DNA of 64,000 bases. Origin: Gammaproteobacteria bacterium. GTDB taxonomy: Bacteria > Pseudomonadota > Gammaproteobacteria > Xanthomonadales > SZUA-36. The stretch spans positions 101,984 through 165,983 of the forward strand of contig JAJFLB010000016.1 in assembly GCA_021772915.1 (NCBI GenBank), read 5' to 3'. Below are positions 57,520-64,000 of this stretch, in pieces (the stretch's first letter is position 1; every line of letters begins with the position of its first letter). Made by a program: the position numbers and the translations under genes. The notes beneath the pieces are model-generated. The model was not told the DNA's origin and did no database searches. It saw nothing but the letters and a program-made list of their open reading frames with translations.

Positions 57520-59478
57520 CTACTGCAGAGTCTTCACGTTGGTGTTGTCACCACCCCCGGTGTACTTGAGTATTCTTTCAATATCACTGACCTTGGCCGG
57601 CTTGGTCACAAAACTGTCCATACCGGCACGCTTACACCGCTTCCGGGCTTCCAGGGTAGCATCCCCTGTCAATGCAATGATCCGTACTTCCTGGTCACCA
57701 TCAAAACGCTCCCGGATCCAGAGACTGGACTCGATACCACTCATATTGGGCATACGCAAATCCATAAAAATAAGATCATATTTGCCATTCATCACGGCAG
57801 CGACAGCCTCTTCACCATCCTCCGCCTCATCGACCTTGTAGCCCATCTTTTCCAGCTGGACACACATTATCTGACGATGGACTTCGTCATCATCAACCAC
57901 CAGTATTTGGTGAGGGTACTCATCACTGAGTATTTTAGTTTGGGTATCTTCAGAGGACTTCGGCTCTGTCTCTTGCAACACTTTGGCGTCCAAAACCGCT
58001 CCGTCTGGTTGGGCTGACGTCGATAGCTCCGGATCCAGTTCGACAGTCATGGAAAACTTGACTGTAGTACCCTTACCCTCTTCACTTTCAATCCGTATTT
58101 CTCCACCCATCAGGTCAACCAGCCCTTTGCAGAGCGGCAGCCCCAGACCACCACCGTCACCATATTTCCCGCTGCTTTTAGCAAGACCTGAGGCCTTGAA
58201 TGGATCGAACACCGTTTCCAGGCTGTCAGCAGGAATGCCAATACCGGTATCCGCCAATGAAAAATCGATCTTCAAATTGCTATCATTCAAATCCTGGCAC
58301 GATGCACTCAGGACTACAGACCCCTCTTCGGTGTACTGCAAAGCATTGGCCAGCAAATTGGCCAACACCTGCTCAAGTTGGCTTGCATCGGATGACAGCA
58401 GACTATCAGGAAGATCTTCAAGCTCTGAACGGAGTTCGATTCCTCTCTCGGACGCCTCTACCGCATACAGACCCATCACATTCTGAATACAGTGATGCAA
58501 ATCCAGGGCTTCCATCTCAATTCCCTGCACATCAAGTTCTGTACTCGTTGACCCGGGAATATTGCCAATCATATTTAGCAAAACAGAGCTGTTTTTTCGT
58601 ATGGTTTTTGCGTATTCCCGCGATTTCTGGGAGAGATTCTCGTCCAGAAGCAGTGCCGCCATGCCAATGATGGAATTGACCGGTGTTCGAATTTCGTGAC
58701 CAATATCCCGCATGAAATTGTTCCTGGCCTGGCTCTCAAGAGCCGACCGGCGGCGGTGAATCATTTCGTCATAATGTTCCTTCAGGTATTGAAAATAGGA
58801 ACTTCTGGCCTGGCCGCCATCCTGAACCAGAAAAGCCATTAACACGAGAAACCCGACAATAAGCGCTGCTTTGGCCAACCCGCCAACAAGAAACACGGCA
58901 ACGCCAAAAGGGACTAGCACACAGGCCAGAAAAATGATGTGAGCACTCCGCCTGACGGACAAGGCACTGGTCCCGGCAGCGATGCACCCGGCCGACAGGA
59001 CAATCGTCAAAATGACTTCCTGTTTAGCCCAATACTGAAAGATGACCATGCCGGCCAGGACCCCCAGGGTCAGGCTTTGGAGCGCGGTCAAAATACTGAA
59101 CTGAATGATGGCCCGCTCACCACTCTGCTCGTAGCGGCTTTCGAACCCCTTGGCAAACCAGACCCGTATGCCACCTAACATGGTGAGCAGAATTGCCTCA
59201 GCGATAGACCAGGTCCCATAATCCATGAGCATTGGCGTTCCCGCCAGCATAATGAGGGAGATGACTGTGTATACGGGGGCACCCAGCAGTGAACGGCGCG
59301 CCAGTTCAAGTGCTGAAGCCTTTTCCAGATAGGCTTCAAGAACCGGTATCCGGCCTGCTTCTGCGATCGTTTTTTGCACTACGTAATCCCCAATGCCAAG
59401 CCTTCCATAGCAGCTATAATAGCCGACCCGGTCCTGAATCGGCAATGGTGGTTCAAACAACGCTGAAACTGCGTGCAA
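57520..59478 (-). CDS. membrane hybrid sensor histidine kinase (multi-TM, HisKA, HATPase, REC)
   Basis: Six hydrophobic segments, MRDIGHEIRTPVNSIIGM, LLANALQYTEEGSVVLS, ILVVDDDEVHRQIM...LIFMDLRMPNMSG. Confidence 0.92.
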   Translation of the reverse strand: MHAVSALFEPPLPIQDRVGYYSCYGRLGIGDYVVQKTIAEAGRIPVLEAYLEKASALELARRSLLGAPVYTVISLIMLAGTPMLMDYGTWSIAEAILLTMLGGIRVWFAKGFESRYEQSGERAIIQFSILTALQSLTLGVLAGMVIFQYWAKQEVILTIVLSAGCIAAGTSALSVRRSAHIIFLACVLVPFGVAVFLVGGLAKAALIVGFLVLMAFLVQDGGQARSSYFQYLKEHYDEMIHRRRSALESQARNNFMRDIGHEIRTPVNSIIGMAALLLDENLSQKSREYAKTIRKNSSVLLNMIGNIPGSTSTELDVQGIEMEALDLHHCIQNVMGLYAVEASERGIELRSELEDLPDSLLSSDASQLEQVLANLLANALQYTEEGSVVLSASCQDLNDSNLKIDFSLADTGIGIPADSLETVFDPFKASGLAKSSGKYGDGGGLGLPLCKGLVDLMGGEIRIESEEGKGTTVKFSMTVELDPELSTSAQPDGAVLDAKVLQETEPKSSEDTQTKILSDEYPHQILVVDDDEVHRQIMCVQLEKMGYKVDEAEDGEEAVAAVMNGKYDLIFMDLRMPNMSGIESSLWIRERFDGDQEVRIIALTGDATLEARKRCKRAGMDSFVTKPAKVSDIERILKYTGGGDNTNVKTLQ

Positions 59479-59746
59479 ACTCCAGCACCGGAAACCAACT
59501 CCTTTTGGTTGCCGGTACTGGCCTTGGGGAGAACTCTAAGCTATTCGAGGCTCTGTGGGTATCCGTGTCGAGACATTGCTTCCTTGCCTCTCTCGTCAAT
59601 GAGTTCATCTGAACCTCGCCCATAGAATGCCTTCAGATCAAGCTGAGTACCACTGTAGAAAATGACAGTCTTTCACTGGTGAAATCAATAGCCACCGTAG
59701 TGCTCCGACAAACTGAAACCATGGCGACAGGTGAAAATAATTTGAA

Positions 59747-62700
59747 TCATGTTGTCCTGATTTCAATAACTGTCGGTAACCATTTCGCAATTGTGGAGAA
59801 CAAATCTTCCGGCTCGACTGGTTTGGCAACGAAATCATTCATACCGGCCTCCAGACAGGCTTGGCGATCTTCCGCAAACACGTTAGCAGTCATCGCCAGC
59901 ACGGGAATGGGCTTATTGGCAGCCGAACTTATGTTCAGGGAGCGAATCAGGCGTGTTGCCTCCAAGCCATCCATTTCAGGCATTTGTACATCCATCAGGA
60001 TCAGGTCGTAGGCTGAATTGCCTGCCATTGCGACCGCATCCCGTCCATTCTTGGCTACCTTCACCAGCAACCCTTGATTACTCAACAGTGAAATGGCAAC
60101 CTCGGCATTTATTTCGTTGTCCTCCGCCAACAGGATACGAGCACCCGCGTGTTGCTGTCCCAATTTAGGGGCCATCCCCACATCTGTATCCGCAGTCTCT
60201 ACCTTCATGGTGCTCTTTGCTTGTCCAAATCGGGCGGTGAACCAGAAGGTACTGCCCTGACCCAGCTCGCTCTCAACCCCCAGATTGCCTCCCATTAATT
60301 GCACCAGGCGATTGTTAATCGTCAAACCCAGACCGGTACCACCATATTTGCGTGTAGTGGACTCGTCTGCCTGTTCAAACGCATTGAACAATGTGGCCAG
60401 CTTCTCGGGGCTGATACCAATTCCACTGTCCTGTATCTCAAAACGCAGTAAAAATCCCCGTTCGGTCTGTTCGCTGACGCGTACGCGCAGGACTATTTTT
60501 CCTTGCGCAGTGAATTTGACAGCATTACCGGTGTAATTGAGTAATATTTGACGAAGACGCGTAGGATCACCATTTATTCTCGCGGGCGCATCACCGAGGT
60601 CGATTTCAAATGCCACGCCCTTGACCTGAAGCTGATCACCAAATACTTCGCGCACATTAGTCAAAATCTGATCAAGACTAAAGTCTGAATGCTCCAGACT
60701 TAATTTGTCAGCTTCTATCTTGGAAAGGTCCAGAATGTCGCTGATGATAGACAGTAAGTGCTGGGCAGAGTTATCGATCTTGGTGAGTTGTGAGAATTGC
60801 TCCGCATTCAAATCCCCCCCTTTCAACAAATGTGTTAAACCAATGATGGCATTCATTGGGGTGCGAATTTCATGGCTCATATTGGCTAAAAATGAGCCCT
60901 TGGCCAAATTGGCGGACTCAGCTGCGTCCTTGGCGGCACGCAATTCCATCTCTGCCTCCTTGGATTCAGTGATATCTTGTAAGGTGCCTTCGGAAAAATT
61001 CTCACCGTTATCACCTTTGGAGTACGCCACGTGCTCCCGCACATGGCGTGCCTTACCGTCTCTGCTAATAATGCGATATTCCATCACCGTGGCAACTTTC
61101 TTTGCGTAAGCTTCCCGTAACCTTTCCCGGTCTTTTTTATGGACAAGTTTCCACGCCCCACCTACGTCTGGGTAACGTGCCAGGTACTCCTTAGCGCTGA
61201 AGCCAAAAATCCGCGCATACTCCTCGGATACATGGATGTACATGTGTTTGTTTTCGTCATAACGCCAGTGACCGATTTTGGCAATCTGCGCCGCCTGTCT
61301 GAAGCGGGCCTCACTCGCCGTCAATGCCAGATTGGCAGCTTCAGCAGTGCGTGTGGCCACGGAAAGTTCTGTGGTGCGTTGTTCTACCAACTCTTCAAGA
61401 TGGTTGCGGTATTCGTCCAGTTCCTGGTTGAGCTGGTTTTGCTCAGTGATGTCCGCCTTTACTGCAAGGAAGTGGGTGGTCTTGCCGTCATCCTGCTTCA
61501 GGGGCGCCATATGGACAAATTCGGTGTACTCGGTGCCGTCCTTGGCGATATTAAAGAATTCACCTCTCCATGACCTGCCCTTCATCAATTCACGCCACAT
61601 GTCCTGGTAGGTCTCAGGCGGTGTCTTACCCGACTGTAAAATGCTGGGGTTCTTACCGGTCACCTCAGTCAGATCGTAACCACTTGTTCTCACAAAGGCC
61701 TCATTAACGTACTCAATCCGGGCATCGACATCGGTAATCATGATGCTTTCCGGGCTCTGTTCCACCGCCAATGCCAGTTTACTCAGCTTTAATTCCATTT
61801 CCTTGAGTTTGGTCATGTCCCGCCCGGTAACGGTGAATCCCTCAGTTTTACCGTCTGATCCCAGATGGCCAACGTAGGAAACATCCATGCATCTGTTACC
61901 GGTCACCGGGAATTCATACCAAATCTGAAAACGGACCTCCTGGCCCCCCAGACAGAGCTCAGCGTTTGGTTTGATGCTGGTGTAAAATTGGTCCTCACCA
62001 AAGACTTCCAACGCAGTGCTGCCAAGTAGTTCGTCCCGTTTTTTGCCAAACGCTTTCAGATACCCCTCATTTGCCGCCAGGTAAACATAGTTCTTGTCGA
62101 GCAAAGCCAACATGTCAGACGAATTCGAGACAATGAGTTCATACTGTTTCAACTCCTCTTCTGCCTCCTTGTATCGACTAATATCCTGGATTGCTCCGGT
62201 CAGACTGATAACCGACCCATCCTCCACGACGGGTCTGCCTATGGAACGTGTCCACACCTGCTTGCCACTGGTGGTGATCAATCGAAATTCGTCATCCCAG
62301 GCCTCTCCATCCTCAAATGCACTTTCTACAAGCGCAGCCATTCTGGGGCGATCTTCGGCACGGTAAAAATTTGTTGCCTCTTCAAGTGTTGGTGGCTCAC
62401 CAACCTGAAGCCCGTGGATATGGAAAACCTGGTCCGTCCACTCGAATACCTGGGTTTTTGCATCCAGCGTCCAGCCACCGACCTTGGCGATAGTGCTGGT
62501 CTCCTCAAGAACCTCCTGACTGCGTTTTAGCGCCGCCTCACTCCTTTCGCGTTCGATTTCAACCACAACCCTGGCGGAAAATATCTTCAGGAGAGACTCA
62601 CCAATATCGGGATTTTCAATGGATTCACCATGCAGCACCATCAGTAAACCAACCGGATTTCCAAGGGAGTCAAACAACGGGGAACCCATGTATGCCTCTG

Positions 62701-63802
62701 CTCCCATCTCTTCCAGAAGATGATCTTTCGGGAACAGATCCCGGACGCCGCTGGCATGGCAACAAAATCCCTGTCCTACAATCTGCTCGCAAGGCGTTCC
62801 GGCAAGGTCATAAATGATGGGCAATTTCACCGGCTTGTTATGTGCATATCCTCCAACAATGTTGATCTGGTCCCGGTTTTTAACCATTTCACCAATCAGG
62901 GCGTACTCCACCCCCAGAGACTGCGATATATGGCGCCCCACATTGTTAAAAAACTCCTTTCCACTTAACGCTGAAAAGGCGCTGGCCAGTTCATGCATGG
63001 CTCGCTGCGTTTCCAGCCGCTCTTCGATACTTCGGACTACGCCCAATTCAACATGTCGCTCCTGGCTAACCATGGGAACGGTCTTAAACTCAACGGGGAT
63101 ACGCTCGCCAGTGCGATGAATCAGAGTGATCTCTGTGGTACGTCCCGAAGCACTTCCTTTGGGGTTGGCCATGAGTTCCGCCAGATTTGGTAAGCTGTCA
63201 TGTTCTATCAGACCGGAATCAACAACAGTTCGCCCGATTAGGTCTTCACGGGAGAAGCCGGTCAGTAATTCCACTTGCTGATTGCAATCAACGAAACGCC
63301 CCCCCTGCTTACGTTCGAACAAGAACATCGCTTCGGAGGTGTTTTCAAACATGGCGCGAAAACGTTTTTCACTCTCCTGCAATCGATTTTCAGCCATTTG
63401 CCGCCGTTTTGAATTCTCCACCAACCGAATGGCTTTTTTGACGGCCTGGATGAGTCGGCCAAGGTCATCTTTCGGAATAAAATCGTGCGCGCCATTTTGC
63501 AACAGATCGACAACATGATCGGGCTCTACCGCACCTGAGACAATCACGAAGGGCAGGTAGGATTCACTTTGCTTGAGTATTTCCAGCGCAGCACTGGCAC
63601 CGAAACCGGGAATTACCAAGTCACAAACTACACAGTCCCACTGCTGTTCCTTTATCGCCGTGTGTAGTTCCGCTGCACTATCTATGCGCTCCAGTTCAAG
63701 TGCTGGCCACTCTTTTCTAAGTTTAACCCCAACCAGACGCGCATCGCTTTCTGAGTCGTCTATGACCAACACACGCAACATTTTTGGCATCGGTTTACTC
63801 AT
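59747..63802 (-). CDS. soluble REC/multi-PAS/GAF hybrid sensor histidine kinase
   Basis: N-terminal [21 protein letters not shown], several PAS domains, [38 protein letters not shown]-terminal REC; ATG 63802 preferred. Confidence 0.93.
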   Translation of the reverse strand: MSKPMPKMLRVLVIDDSESDARLVGVKLRKEWPALELERIDSAAELHTAIKEQQWDCVVCDLVIPGFGASAALEILKQSESYLPFVIVSGAVEPDHVVDLLQNGAHDFIPKDDLGRLIQAVKKAIRLVENSKRRQMAENRLQESEKRFRAMFENTSEAMFLFERKQGGRFVDCNQQVELLTGFSREDLIGRTVVDSGLIEHDSLPNLAELMANPKGSASGRTTEITLIHRTGERIPVEFKTVPMVSQERHVELGVVRSIEERLETQRAMHELASAFSALSGKEFFNNVGRHISQSLGVEYALIGEMVKNRDQINIVGGYAHNKPVKLPIIYDLAGTPCEQIVGQGFCCHASGVRDLFPKDHLLEEMGAEAYMGSPLFDSLGNPVGLLMVLHGESIENPDIGESLLKIFSARVVVEIERERSEAALKRSQEVLEETSTIAKVGGWTLDAKTQVFEWTDQVFHIHGLQVGEPPTLEEATNFYRAEDRPRMAALVESAFEDGEAWDDEFRLITTSGKQVWTRSIGRPVVEDGSVISLTGAIQDISRYKEAEEELKQYELIVSNSSDMLALLDKNYVYLAANEGYLKAFGKKRDELLGSTALEVFGEDQFYTSIKPNAELCLGGQEVRFQIWYEFPVTGNRCMDVSYVGHLGSDGKTEGFTVTGRDMTKLKEMELKLSKLALAVEQSPESIMITDVDARIEYVNEAFVRTSGYDLTEVTGKNPSILQSGKTPPETYQDMWRELMKGRSWRGEFFNIAKDGTEYTEFVHMAPLKQDDGKTTHFLAVKADITEQNQLNQELDEYRNHLEELVEQRTTELSVATRTAEAANLALTASEARFRQAAQIAKIGHWRYDENKHMYIHVSEEYARIFGFSAKEYLARYPDVGGAWKLVHKKDRERLREAYAKKVATVMEYRIISRDGKARHVREHVAYSKGDNGENFSEGTLQDITESKEAEMELRAAKDAAESANLAKGSFLANMSHEIRTPMNAIIGLTHLLKGGDLNAEQFSQLTKIDNSAQHLLSIISDILDLSKIEADKLSLEHSDFSLDQILTNVREVFGDQLQVKGVAFEIDLGDAPARINGDPTRLRQILLNYTGNAVKFTAQGKIVLRVRVSEQTERGFLLRFEIQDSGIGISPEKLATLFNAFEQADESTTRKYGGTGLGLTINNRLVQLMGGNLGVESELGQGSTFWFTARFGQAKSTMKVETADTDVGMAPKLGQQHAGARILLAEDNEINAEVAISLLSNQGLLVKVAKNGRDAVAMAGNSAYDLILMDVQMPEMDGLEATRLIRSLNISSAANKPIPVLAMTANVFAEDRQACLEAGMNDFVAKPVEPEDLFSTIAKWLPTVIEIRTT

Positions 63803-64000
63803 AACAACACCTTCCGGGACCCCAGCCACATTGCAATGGTTGCAAACAGCTTTTCGGGTACCACCGGCTTGGCAATAAAATCATTCATACCCGCCTCCTG
63901 GCAGGCTTGGCGATCCTCGGCAAACACATTCGCAGTCATCGCCAGGATGGGTAACTCGGCGTTCTCCTTACGGATCACCCGGGTCGCCTCCAGACCATCC
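63799..64000 (-). CDS. receiver-domain C-terminus of a further (hybrid kinase?) protein, truncated by window edge
   Basis: Translation of minus strand: [66 protein letters not shown]; stop overlaps the ATG at 63802. Confidence 0.85.
   Translation of the reverse strand, partial: DGLEATRVIRKENAELPILAMTANVFAEDRQACQEAGMNDFIAKPVVPEKLFATIAMWLGSRKVLL

Noticed and set aside
1-64000. CRISPR array, tRNA/rRNA genes, IS elements, prophage or defence system
   Set aside because: No regularly spaced repeats, no recognisable structural RNA, no transposase/integrase, phage or nuclease/toxin ORF among the translations.

Overview
64 kb proteobacterial (probably gammaproteobacterial) chromosomal window, densely coding, with about 50 supportable CDSs. 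I recognise no rRNA, tRNA, CRISPR array or transposase. Main blocks: (i) beta-oxidation operon with two acyl-CoA dehydrogenases, SDRs, MaoC and thiolase, facing an APH-type kinase gene (1-6486); (ii) penicillin-acylase-family lipoprotein, FadL-type porin and an Mla-like lipid ABC system (6661-14077); (iii) TonB receptor, Popeye-like cNMP-binding membrane protein, class III nucleotide cyclase with receiver, lone receiver and hybrid kinase (14385-22596); (iv) DAG kinase, sulfotransferase, FMN glutamate-synthase-like protein, FabH, GNAT and POT transporter (23413-31080); (v) acyl-CoA/PHA-type catabolic cluster with TetR and TonB receptor (31247-41108); (vi) MFS, nucleoside hydrolase and ribokinase; (vii) a probable anaerobic quinone locus: rquA and ubiT divergent from ubiU-ubiV-ubiD, with an FNR/ANR-like box between them (44546-49401); (viii) RND efflux pair with divergent TetR and a perfect operator palindrome; (ix) a phosphorelay cluster running off the right edge. 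Overlaid on this is a family of 15 REP hairpins (GTAGGACCGACGAGCTTGCTCGTCGGGAA type) at 7 loci, mostly in inverted pairs. Five flanking genes use the TAG inside the REP GTAG foot as their stop codon. All calls are from reading the sequence and supplied translations; no database search was run.
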